Of a DNA stretch of 63,917 nucleotides, positions 46,994 to 58,600 are shown piece after piece. This DNA comes from Phoronis australis (taxonomy: Eukaryota > Phoronida > Phoronidae). The position numbers and the translations under genes are program-made. Each line of letters opens with the position of its first letter. The first letter of the stretch is position 1. The stretch spans positions 54,910 to 118,826 of the forward strand of contig NMRA01000224.1 of NCBI GenBank assembly GCA_002633005.1. The letters are read 5' to 3'. Below the pieces are notes generated by a model. That model made no database searches. It was not told the origin of the DNA and saw nothing but the letters and a program-made list of their open reading frames with translations.

Positions 46994-49900
46994 ATGGCGG
47001 TAAGTTCCTTGGTTGTTAAATATTCATTTAGATATAAAATTGGTCTCATTTTTTCACACACTGTGTCGTCTAGGGTCTTTTTGGGTGTTTCGAACCTGAC
47101 TACGTGTACATAATGTTTTATGATTTATGGCCAAGCTGGGATTCATTCGCTACTACCACTGCCCGGCCGGCTACCCGGTTCAGCGAACCAGCCAAGTAAT
47201 CCAGTCGGTCACTGGCAGTGTCTACCTTCCGATCCGTTTTAGTTGGGAATCTTTTCGTAGATAATTTACCAATCATTGAAAGAAATTTTAAAGATTAAAC
47301 TTATCTTACAGTCGTCATGTGTTCGTGGTAGAGTTTTGCACAAATTCTAAAAGTTCTCGAGCTACTGGTTAATATCTGAATCGCTGAATGAATTTTTGGC
47401 AGATTCTGCCTGACCTATTTATGTGACCCAGATAACAAAACTAAATAATTTTTTCATTAAAACGGAAACTTGATGTGGCGAATTCAGTAGTGATCAAGAG
47501 CATTTTGCACACTCTTTTGAATGTGAAACAATTTCAAAGAATTTCGATGTTAATGTAAACTATCGACATTGTTTACCGACTGGTGTGTCACTGTAAGGTG
47601 GGGGTCACTCTGCAGTGCAAGTGCTCAACTAGCTGACACAAAATGTTTTTTATCAATGTAGCACAACTATTTTAGCAAAAAAAACATAATATAAGTATTT
47701 GCTACAGTTTGATGTCCATGATTTTATAAATAACTACCTAGGAGGGATAATTTTAATTCAAAAAACTTCTGTTATAGTGATATTGGTGGGTCCCTGATTA
47801 AAAGTGATTTGAGAACCAGTTATTCCTGCTGAATAGCGCCATTCTGTGGGAATAACAGGCATTCAAATCACTTTTAACCCGGACCCACCTGATCGACTAT
47901 TACCATATCATGTTAAAACTCCCTTCTCAATCACTGTGTTACAAATAAGTTATGAATAAGCGGATCGTCACCATGACAACCCCACTAATGAGTAGTCCCA
48001 ACCCAACCTGTTGAGATGACACACTTGTTGTATAGGGAGGTGAAAAGTCCTTGAATAATTGCTTTAACATGGCGATAAACAGCCATTTTGTCAAAGAAAA
48101 CTAAACCTTTTATTTAGGCCGCTTGGCGCTACAAAATTGATGCCAAGTTGTTCCTTATTTAGATGAGAGGTGATTTTCTGTCTTGTAGACAACTGTTACA
48201 CAGTTATTGCTGTAGTCCATGTTCACCGAACAGAGCGACACGCCGTGACAAGTTTCCCTGTTATAGAGTCTTGTCTCAAACACCAAATAACTGTGTTCTT
48301 TCTAAGCCCAGATGTTATACTTAAGTTTACTAAAAGACTATTTTAAGACCAATCTGGTGACGGTAAGTGGTCCGTGTCAAAAATTGTTTTTGTGGTGGAA
48401 GGCAGGTTTTTAACTGCTTTATATAAGACGTGGCCTGAAAGACTTGATGTACGAGCAGGATTCTGTATGAACCATGGTGTATCGAAATTTTATGGAAAGG
48501 CAAGTCTGAACTCAAAACTTGCATTCACATTCTGATATTTTGATATTTAGTCTATGCCAATCAACCCCAAGCCATTCCTGAACGGACTCACAGGTAAACC
48601 AGTGATGGTGAAACTCAAGTGGGGAATGGAGTACAAAGGCTACCTCGTCTCTGTTGATGGCTACATGAACATACAGGTATCAGGGAATTGGCTACCCCAC
48701 ATTCTTACTTTGATCGTTCTATTGTTTACTTAACTTTGTGTTAGATAGTAAATAGCCAGTTTCCAATTTCCGTGTGCATAAGCTGTGCAAATTCAAATTC
48801 AAAATTTGGTCATTAACTCCTACAAAATGGAATCCGCAAATCTCAAGAGATATTAGACCGTATATGGTCAGTGACTTAACATAAAATATCAGTATAGCTT
48901 AAAAGTGTAATTTAATTCCATGTTTTACAACAAATCTGAATGTTAGGAAGTTATCCATCATTAGTTATGGTCTGTACTACGCAGCTCCATAACAATTCGT
49001 GAATTTTTGTTTTCTTTTTTGGCAAGGTTACCAGTATTTGATAAATAAATAGCAAAAAATCAAATTTTTCTATTTATTTTTATTTATTTTCTTACGAAAT
49101 TGCTGAAGAATTATCATAGAAGGTCAAGGTATCATTTGCCTACCTGAGTTTGTGCAGTTGTATACCGAATAGCCAAATGTAATGAGTTTTTAGCATTCTT
49201 GGTCAGCTTTTGTGGTTTATGCAGATGTGATTGTTCATCAGTTGTCTTTTTGTTTCAGCTGGCTAATACAGAAGAATATATCGACTCAGCACTCACAGGG
49301 AACTTAGGGGAAGTTTTAATCAGGTCTGCTAATTTTTAATGGCTTCACAGGGTTGAGAGCAACATGTAAATCAGCACTAGGAGGCGCTTGTGCAGTGGGA
49401 CATTCCACAAAAGGCCCACTGAATAAATCATTCAAACAGATTGTTCTTATTGAAACGTACTTTTTTCTTTGCCCCACTCTTCCTGAAATTATACTGAATT
49501 ATTTGCTTAGTTGAAAACTATAAAAATAAGAAGATAAATTATGTGTAACTATTTTTATGTCAACCATGACGCAGGTGCCAAATGTTCCTGTCAAAGAATG
49601 ATGGCCATGTAAAGTTGTTTGTTCATCTATGGTAAAGAATCATGGCCATGTAAAGTTGTTTGTTCATCTATGGTAAAGAATGATGGCCATATAAAGTTGT
49701 TTGTTCATCTATGGTAAAGAATGATGGCCATATAAAGTTGTTTGTTCATCTATGGTAAAAAATGATGGCCATGTAAAGTTGGTTGTTCATCTATGGTAAA
49801 GAATGATGGCCATGTAAAGTTTTTTGTTCATCTATGGTAAAACTTGCTTAAGTCGGACACGCACAAGTCAGGATTTTCACTTAAACAGAGTTCCGCAATA

Positions 49901-50242
49901 CATTTTTTTCAGCAATAATTAAATATAATGTGCCCATATTTTGAGAACCAGTTTGATGCCCGTTATTCAGTGGAGAAAGCTGGTTCTCAAAATTGGGGCA
50001 CATTATATCCAACCATTACCTGTTTGTTCTTGTTCAATTCGTGGGATAGAGATATTCTAATAAATCACACGAAGCCACGAATCTAACCCCCCCTCGTCAT
50101 CTTTTCCAAACCCCTTCCCTGCCTCGAGAAGATCATGTACAAGAAAGCTATAATATTATTTTGTCGTCGTTGCAGATGTAATAATGTGCTCTACATCCGT
50201 GGTGTTGATGAAGAGGATGAAGAAGGAGAAATGAGAGACTGA
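46994..50242 (+). CDS. SNRPF: Small nuclear ribonucleoprotein F (Sm F), complete
   Basis: SmF is one of seven Sm proteins that form the ring on U1, U2, U4 and U5 snRNA. Coding exons: 46994-46999, 48551-48676, 49259-49323, 50176-50242, with phases agreeing (264 bases, 87 residues; human 86). The product starts [19 protein letters not shown]. Sm motif 1 spans [16 protein letters not shown] to NTEEYID, and Sm motif 2 is [16 protein letters not shown], with the RNA-binding Asn-Gly type residues present. It ends in the acidic tail [11 protein letters not shown]. Only two codons lie in exon 1, a common layout for Sm genes. AATAAA at 50452-50457 is the likely poly(A) signal. A 29-base GT-rich minisatellite begins directly after it. 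Confidence 0.97.
47778..47897. mobile_element. Small foldback hairpin in SNRPF intron 1
   Basis: GGTGGGTCC ... TTAAAAGTGATTTGA ... GTTATTCC faces GGAATAAC ... CAAATCACTTTTAA ... GGACCCACC. The stem is about 45 bases on each side with short bulges, and the loop is about 20. Confidence 0.75.
48133..48275 (+). repeat. Interspersed repeat, GACACGCCGTGAC family
   Basis: It carries GCGACACGCCGTGACAAGT and TATAGAGTCTTGTCTC, as in the other copies. It lies in SNRPF intron 1. Confidence 0.5.
49596..49841 (+). repeat. 41-bp minisatellite, six copies
   Basis: Units start at 49596, 49637, 49678, 49719, 49760 and 49801, each GAATGATGGCCAT-TAAAGTTG... ending ATCTATGGTAAA, nearly identical. It lies in SNRPF intron 3. 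Confidence 0.95.
49912..50020. mobile_element. Hairpin MITE family H, copy 2
   Basis: ATAATGTGCCCATATTTTGA faces TCAAAATTGGGGCACATTAT. It is the same layout as 32972-33089. It lies in SNRPF intron 3. Confidence 0.75.
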
Positions 50243-50451
50243 GCACTGTGTATTAGTAATCGACTTTCCACCAGTGAAGTGCGAGACTAAGCACTGTGTA
50301 TTAATACTGGACTTAGTGACTGAAATGAGCAGACTCCGAGAGCTGCCGTGGTGTGTAATGCTCCAGTACTGTCAGGCATTCTTTAGTTCTCATGAGTACC
50401 AATTTTTATATTTATCATCCATAACTTTTGTCTTGTTCCTTAGTTTTTGGA

Positions 50452-50457
50452 AATAAA
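50452..50457 (+). terminator. Poly(A) signal AATAAA of SNRPF
   Basis: AATAAA lies 210 bases after the SNRPF stop and is followed within 25 bases by GT-rich sequence, as expected of a cleavage and polyadenylation site. Confidence 0.6.
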
Positions 50458-50481
50458 TGTACGTTTTTATTTGTTATTGTG

Positions 50482-50772
50482 CATTTTTGGTCAATGTTAC
50501 CTGGGGTGTGCATTGTTGGTCAATGTTACATGTGGTGTGCATTTTTGGTCAATGTTACCTGGGGTGTGCATTTTTGGTCAATGTTACCTGGGGTGTGCAT
50601 TGTTGGTCAATGTTACATGTGGTGTGCATTTTTGGTCANNNNNNNNNNNNGGGTGTGCATTGTTGGTCAGTGTTACTGGGGTGTGCATTGTTGGTCAGTG
50701 TTACCTGGGTGTGCATTTTTGGTCAGTGTTACCTGGGTGTGCATTTTTGGTCAATGTTACCTGGGGTGTGCA
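50482..50772 (+). repeat. 29-bp minisatellite with assembly gap
   Basis: About ten units of the type GTGTGCAT-TTTGGTCAATG-TTACCTGG occur, with T/G and A/G variants, interrupted by Ns at 50639-50650. Real copy number is therefore unknown. All three plus frames are open across it, which is a property of the repeat and not of a gene. Confidence 0.95.
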
Positions 50773-52697
50773 AACAATGTGTCAAAAATCGCAATAGAAT
50801 CATTGTTTTAGCAGAGTTGCAAATATTTTGTTGAATGTGTGTCACCTACAGATGGACAGAACGAGGGAGCAGCTGATGTGCGATACACCCTCGCTGTTCT
50901 CCAGACATCTGGATGCTGATTGGTCAACACACATTCTACAAAATAGTCGTGACCATGAGTGATGTACGAAAACATTAAAAGATTTGAGTTCACACCGCAA
51001 ATGATGTGCATCCTGCACTAAGTGCCTGGTCAAAAATTTGACGAAGCAAGAATCATTAAAATAATTTATTATAAATCTTTGGTGGCCTACGCCCATCTAT
51101 CAACACAGATGACAAGAATTTTGCCCTTACATGCATTTGGGCATTTGACTACACATGCACTGGAAAGAAATCTACCTCCCTAAGCACTACAGTAATAAAT
51201 CTACCTCCCTAAGCACTACAGTAATGAATCTACCTCCCTAAGCACTACAGTAATAAATGATCACATGATCATGTTCAGTGGAAACTGCCATGATTACATG
51301 ACATCACTAAAATAAAAATAAATGCCATGTTCCACACAATACATAGATTCCAGTTCAAAGACTTCAATTGTATAAAACAAAACAAATGCCTAGTATAATC
51401 CAGCATTACTTCTAAAATGAAAGCACCATTAATGGTATTCACTGACGTGTGAAGATCAGTAAAAATATGACGTTGGGTAAGTGCAGCGAAAACGCAGATT
51501 ACTATGTTCAGTTGACATTTTTTGGGAAAGCACAAACATGTCCCTTACCAAGGGCAAACTGACAATTGCCCGGGGGGAGGGGGAAGAGATGCCGTCACTG
51601 ACATCGTGAAAACGTAATCCCTCTTCCATTACTAGTACTCATTCCTTCCATCACCTGCTTCAAATAGAACGTGCATTACAGACACATGGAAGCACCTCCC
51701 CATTTTATTGCCAAAGCGATTTAAATATACATTTGTCTGCTCCTATCTATGCTAATGCATAACAGGAACTAAACGACAATGTTATTTTAACATAATCTAT
51801 GCTTGTACTCATTGACAGCTTGTAAACGTGAACAAAAAACAAAAAATTCTGCAAATAGGTGACCTTTGCACTATGGCATTTCTCGCGGGCTCACATAGCC
51901 TGCATCATGTAGTGTTATTCCCCAACACGTCACGACACTTACAGGAGACAGTTCAGTGATTTGCAGCGGATCATTTTAGCCACAAAACTCGTTCTTGAAA
52001 ATATTTGCGAATTTACAACGTACTTCATATTCATTGTTGCTATATTTTTTGTTATTAACTAATTTGACCAAGCAAAAACAGAAATAAGCATGCAAGTTCA
52101 ACTTTATCACTCTTTATATACTAATGGCAACAGTCTTGAGTGTTCTTTTTTGTCAGCTTTCTTGTGGGTTGATAAAATTATGACTTTTCAACCTCATTTT
52201 TTCGAAACATGGAGGCTCTTCATGATCATTTGCATTTCTCGCATGGGACAAAGTCACGGAAATGTGTTGAAATGTGATCACTTTTCAACTTTGCTCCTTA
52301 AAAGGACCATACAAATATTTCAAGTTCATCTTGAACTTGTCAACGGAGGTATCGCCTGATTACGCTATAGTTGCCAAACTACCACTGAAAAGTAATCTGG
52401 CTTGTGTTTCAAGTAACATCTACATGTATGTAGAAAAGTAATTTGGCTCGTGTTTCAAGTAACATCTACATGTATGTAGAAACGAAACACCACCTTCGAT
52501 GCCACCATTATCATGTAGAATTGTTTTATCTCAATGGCACTCGATCATTCCTTCTTGCAAAACTTTTGAAGTCCACTAATGAATGATGGCACTGTGGTTA
52601 GCAATACAAAGCAATGGGCGATATAAATATTCTGAAGTTGTAATATTCCCATAGCATCGTTGAAACTGCTCGGGAATAAAACTGAAACTGAGTCTTA
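50773..52697. other. SNRPF-FBH1 tail-to-tail region
   Basis: No coding sequence is supported. It contains the presumed FBH1 3' untranslated region. TTTATT at 51714-51719 and 51065-51070 are possible minus-strand AATAAA signals. Confidence 0.35.
51169..51255 (+). repeat. 28-bp minisatellite, three copies
   Basis: Three units of AATCTACCTCCCTAAGCACT-ACAGTAAT occur head to tail. Confidence 0.95.
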
Positions 52698-55600
52698 TCA
52701 AGTCCTTTCAATAGTCTTAGTTTGAACTCCCAGTAAGTTTCTCCAGGAAACATCTCGATACAATTGGCTAACAGCTTCAGGACTATACACGCCACTTTCA
52801 AGTTGTCTTTGTTGATCCTGTAAAAATGACAATGTGCAAATTCACAAATCTTACGGCGAGACCTCCTCTTTGGCCCTCATGTTACATTATTGGAATAAAT
52901 AGTTCAGCCCACTTCAAACACCTGCCATACACTGAATATGAGCATCCCATGTGCCCATATTTAAAGCTATGCCTATATCTGCAATGAGGCGCATGCAATT
53001 AGATCAAAACACTGTAAAACCCTGAAGCATAATCATCAAAATATGTATTTGAGTGAAAGTTGATTTACCTGTTACAAAATAGTAGATGTTGACAATGTCG
53101 AGTAATGTAAACAAGACTGGTATATAAAAAAGTAAACGAGATGCTGTCATCCGGTATGGCTAGTTAAGGTTCGGGCTGTTCCAGTAAAATCTGTATGGGG
53201 GGAAGGCACTTTTTTGCACCCACCACCCAATATTTCTTCAGCCCACCACCTGTAATTTTTTATAAGTTGAAATGCAACCACCCGTAATTTTTGTTGTTGT
53301 TCTTGTGGTCGACTGCACAGGCACATGAGTGTATCTGTTCTTCAATCACCACTGACGTCATTCATTACTAAGAAAACATATGTTTCTTGGTTATTAGAAA
53401 TTCGAGCACCTGTGGTTGCCTGGTGTTATGGGCATGCCGAAGGGGAGATCGGAGGGAGTGAAACAGACGGAGCTTTTTGCAAGTTGCGTTTTTGTTTTAG
53501 TTGTTGATTCTGTGCGAATTGTTTATAGAACTTACTGAAATTTACCCACCATCAAACATTTATGGCACAATGAAACAAAAACGACTTGTAAATTTTTATT
53601 TTTTGAAGTACTACCACCAGCCATTTTGAATTTAAATCAAACACAGCCACTTATAAATTTTTATTTCAATTGCCTTCCACCTCCCACATGGATTTTACTG
53701 GAACAGCCCTTATGTAGGACCCAAGAAAAATGTCCAAATTTAATTAACTATGAACTTCATATCTCAGAAAAGGCTTTCAATATCGGATTGCTATGAAACT
53801 TTCAGATTATTTTTATATGCTTTATGCTCTGTTCTCCAAAGTGCTTTAAGGAATTATTTTAACAATAATCCACTTCTGTATGACGCTATCAAACAGTAGA
53901 ATTTTCATGATTTTCACAAAAAAACATAAATAAAACAAAAATGAAATATTTTAGAAAACTAACAGCACTCTTGAGATCTCATCTTGTACTTTTATATCAA
54001 ATAAAATTTGATCATGTTACTGATACCATTATTTTGCTATCAGTGTTCCTTTCTTTTTTTCTTTAGTTTAACTAAAAAGTCACTGTCATGTGATTGAATT
54101 AATGGCAGATCGGTAAAAAGTAAAAAAATAATTCTACAGAATGTCTGCTTTCAGAAAATCAGACTATCTCGCTTATCTACCAAGGCCATTAAAATAAATG
54201 AGATGTCGTTCAACAAAGCTTTCAGAAAAGATATACACTAACTTTTAACGAGTTGAAATCTACAATTTTGTAGATATTTGGCTAAATATAATAATAATAT
54301 TAAGACCTGTCGATAAGGTCCTACATAACCTTAAAGACAAATAGTTTTCAAACAATTACTAATAACAGAGCCAAAGAAACCAATTTAATACGCGCCCACC
54401 GCAGTCAAATCAAAAACCAGCAGAACGTTGCAGTGTTGATCGTAGCATACTCAGGGCTTGGAATTTTCCGCGGAAACGCGGATTTCCGCTTTTTTCAAAT
54501 GTGCTTTCCGCTTTTTTTATAATATTTCCGCGTAAAAAAATCGGATTTGATATAAAACTTCCGCGGCAAATTCCTTTCTTACCGCGGCGATGCAGACGAC
54601 GTTCACCTCGAAAAGCGGAAGTTGCTCTTTATGTTTCGGAGGAACGTAAATTATCAACATTGCTGGGGCATCTGGGACAGCATTGTGGGATTTTCAATGG
54701 CGTCTCGTGTTATTGTCAAGAGCGGGGACAAATACTACCGCCCTGCAGCCAAAAATGTGTGGGTTGGGAGTGGACGGGCGAGCTAAAAGGATGCAGATGC
54801 ATGCTACTGATGGTGGTAACGTTTTTTTTTTTTAAGTCCTCCCGATTTTTGCCGGGGAAAGGTTCACATTGACCATTTCAAGGCTGGTTATCGGGCATGA
54901 TTTGGGCCGTAAAAGTTTCAAAGTTTCCGCGTTTTTTATCATTGGTCATTCCAAGCCCTGCATACTCACTATAACAATTTTCTTCTTCCACAGACTAAGA
55001 CAACACGGCTCGAACTCCACACCACGCGCTAAGCACTTCATGGCCACACCCCTCTCCTTTAAACCTTCACTGAGGACTGGAAACTCGAATGTTTCCTAGA
55101 AAATGAAAGCTAATGTCAGGAGAGCATCTTGATGATGTAATCCTAGAGAGATCATGGTCTTCACTCGCACTGCGTGGCGATATCTCGTCAAGACTTGCGT
55201 GACCTTATCTCGTCATTCCTAGTGTCTTTAGTGAGCAGTTCAACTGATGTGAAGAAATGTAATTTATAGATAGAAATGCATCAACAAAACTGCTACGTAA
55301 AACAAGGTCATTTAAAGTGCCAAACAGCTCTAGTAGGCCAAGCCAAAATCGCAGTCAACCTGGAATAAATCATTGACAAGTTAGTGGTGATCAATCTTTG
55401 TGTTGAACCAATCACTGATCTCCCTGTTTATGAAGAACCAATCACTGACTTCCAGCTTTACGTTGAACCAATCACTGACCTCCACTCGGTCCATGTGTGT
55501 AATTAGGGAATGTGTATTAAAAAAACAAAGGTTTCAATGACCCCAAAAGAACCAAAACATGGCCCTGCATGGAGATTAAAAGGTGTCCATGACTTCTGAA

Positions 55601-58600
55601 TCAAACTAAATTATTCCCAGTTCAAATATTCAGCTTCTTGTATTCCAGTCACAACTTTAAGGGATAAATAACAAAATCTAACAAAGTACAGCCCATGCAT
55701 ATTTAGGACGGGCCAACATTCGGCGATTTGATTGCCAACCAAAACATGACCCTATCATTTGTTCATTAGCACATGACCTCACATCAAAGCTCAAGTTGGG
55801 ATCAAGGGCAGTGTGTCGGTGTGTCCCCTTGTGACTACACACCTGTCTTTCTGAAGTTCGGTTGCGGGATACTTTGCAGATTTTTTGACATTTCAACCAG
55901 TAAATGGGAACTCTGACTTCTTCTTATACAGCTTTCCCAAAACTGACTGAAGGAAACTTTGACTTCAACTGTTTTAAATTGAATACTTTCTCTTTAACTG
56001 GTATTTTCATCTGGCAGTACAAACACTATGGGAGCGTTTGCATATTACGTAATCACTCGAGAGGGAAGGGTTTTCAAATTGGAAAGATGACAATTTATAA
56101 CAGAGAGGGGGTTTATTAGAATGGCGTACTTTATTTCATTGATGAATACAACAGCGGCAAATGCCGCCGATTATAAAGAGCCATTAGTCATAAAAACAGA
56201 ATCTCCAATGAACTGCCAGTTCTTCCAAACAGTGAGGACGGCTGTGATGACGTAATTACAGACTGGACAGGGGGAGCTTATATCGTGACGATGGGTGATG
56301 ACAAAGGGGGGAGAGAAAGCAAAAAGTGGCAAATTTGAGATAACGTAATGTGTGAACGCCCCCACTTCCAAATTCTCGGCACCTACATACCCCAACCAGC
56401 TTCAACATACGGAGAAGTGTCTTATTCATGACGAGGCATTTCTTGGCTCGCGTCACTGCAACGTACAGTAAATTAGCTTCTTCAGAAGATACAGACTGGC
56501 TGTTAATCGCCAACTCGGCCATGTCATTGTCATTATCATCTGAAAACCCAAGAAATAAAAAATGTACTCATACTCACTGAAACAACATTTCTTGCATCAC
56601 TGCGTATGCTTAACACAAGCCTTCCCTCTTCGTTTGTGATAAAAACAGTATTGCACCCTGCTAAGTTTGCAAAAAACAAAATCAATTTGGGCCTTTTACT
56701 CTTAGGCTCATAGAATAAGACTCGTAAATATTCCTTACCGCGACAATTTCCATCAACTCGATTCACAGGCAATGGGTATGTCCGCCATTTTCAAATTCGC
56801 AAATTTATGATTCACCAACCCCTACAAACACTGAAGCATTTTGTTTGGTCATTGTTTCATTATTCTTGTTGGAAGCAGAAATATAATCCTATCACAATAA
56901 CGTGTATTATGCAACTGCTTTTATGGGAATAAAAGGCCCAATTCAATTTTCGTTTTTCTTGGCATTTCCATCTTTCCTAAATTGTAAATTACAAACAACC
57001 ACACAAAAGTACCTTAAACCTTTCTGTTATTCAAGCTCATACACAACTATGTTCCAACTAAGGTTCTTCAAAAACCATGACGACTAGGTGTTTGAAAAGT
57101 AATGACGAGTGACTGCGATGACGACAGTACGCACCCACGCTGGGAATGCCTTAACTCGTAAAAAGTGACCACTCAGTGGCGGATTTAGGGGAGGGGGGAC
57201 AGGGGGGCATTGCCCCAACCTAAAATTCTCCAAAATTCCTCAGAAGTTCGGAGGTGCGAATATCTGACAGACAAAATCCTGACTTCTACTCTGCCTTGTC
57301 TCCCCCAATTCAAAATCTTGGATCCGCCCCTGCCACTGACTTGTGTCTCCCATTTTGATATTGCGAAAGAATTTAATGAAATTTATCACAAAAAGTGCTT
57401 ATCCGACAAAATGCATTCTAAAAGGATGCCGGAGTAGAAGACAGAGCAAACAAGGTGCTTGCAGTTGACGAATACAACACAAACACGTTGCTATTGACAA
57501 TAAGGCTGTGTCTGATACTTAGACATGAGTATGTTGGTCATAGGCTGGGGACTGTGATTTGCCACGCAAGAACCGCTGGCAGTGTCCAGGTTGATGTCAG
57601 TTTACATACCATTGCCCTCGGCTCCAAACAAGGTATCTAAGCCAGGGTTTATCATTGAGGCTGTCGACTGTTCAAGGTTGAAGTCATCGGTTAAGCGTAC
57701 AGTCGTGAATTCAAGTCCTTTAGCTTTGTGAGCCGTACTTAACACAACATCTGTAAAGAGATTACACATGTAACAAAGAAATTAAAAATGTACAGTCATG
57801 TATCTATGATAAGGCTTATATAGGGACGACAAATTTACTGTTGAAATGGATTACTAGAGATGCAAGATAGTGATGTAAGAGCATTCTCAATTCTACAAAA
57901 CGATCATTTATTTGATATGTGGCNNCCCCCCCCCCCCCCCCCCCCCCGGTTATTTAGTGTAACTCTTGCCGGTCACATTTAAATATAAAGGTCATATGGG
58001 CTTTCATGTATACACTCAGCTAATGCTAGTAAATTACCTTTTTGTTTCACGTGGGTCGGGACTGGTTGGACATTATGGTTGAGAAGTGAAGTAAAGCAGT
58101 CATGTCTAGGACTCTGGTGATCTTCTCGTTTAATTTCTACCAGAAATTAAGGACCAATGGAATACAGTGAATATGACAAGAGTTAAAGGTGCTATAAACC
58201 CAGTTTCTGATAAAAAAGATTAGAAATGTTGTCTAAGTTTGGGAGAAGCTGGCAAACTGTTTGTTATTGTTGAGACCAGGTTCAGTTGAGCCTCGTCTTA
58301 TGCATAAAACATAGCATTTTCCAAACATGGTACACAAAACCCAGAGCAATGGTCTACACGAGTCCCACAATGACTTACCAGCAAACTCCACATGTTTGGT
58401 CACCCGTTGTTCTATCTGATTCATGATTGTCGGCAGCTGGCGATTGTAAGTCTTGACAATCTTAATCTTGCCAAGTAGTTCATGGTCGGATGTCTTTGTC
58501 GCATATTTCTCTAGTTCTCCAAGATTGTGAAAGTAGGCAATAAGGCCATTTGTGATTTTAGCTGAAACATGGCAATAAATTTGAAGTATTAACAATGTTC

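Noticed and set aside
50428-50834. Three overlapping plus-strand ORFs of 116 to 127 codons
   Set aside because: They translate the 29-base minisatellite and an N gap in three frames, with no start context or homology.
52598-52801. 67-codon minus-strand ORF with [14 protein letters not shown]
   Set aside because: It needs an incoming splice phase not offered by the strong upstream donor. The phase-0 frame through the same exon stops at 52698 and fits FBH1 better.
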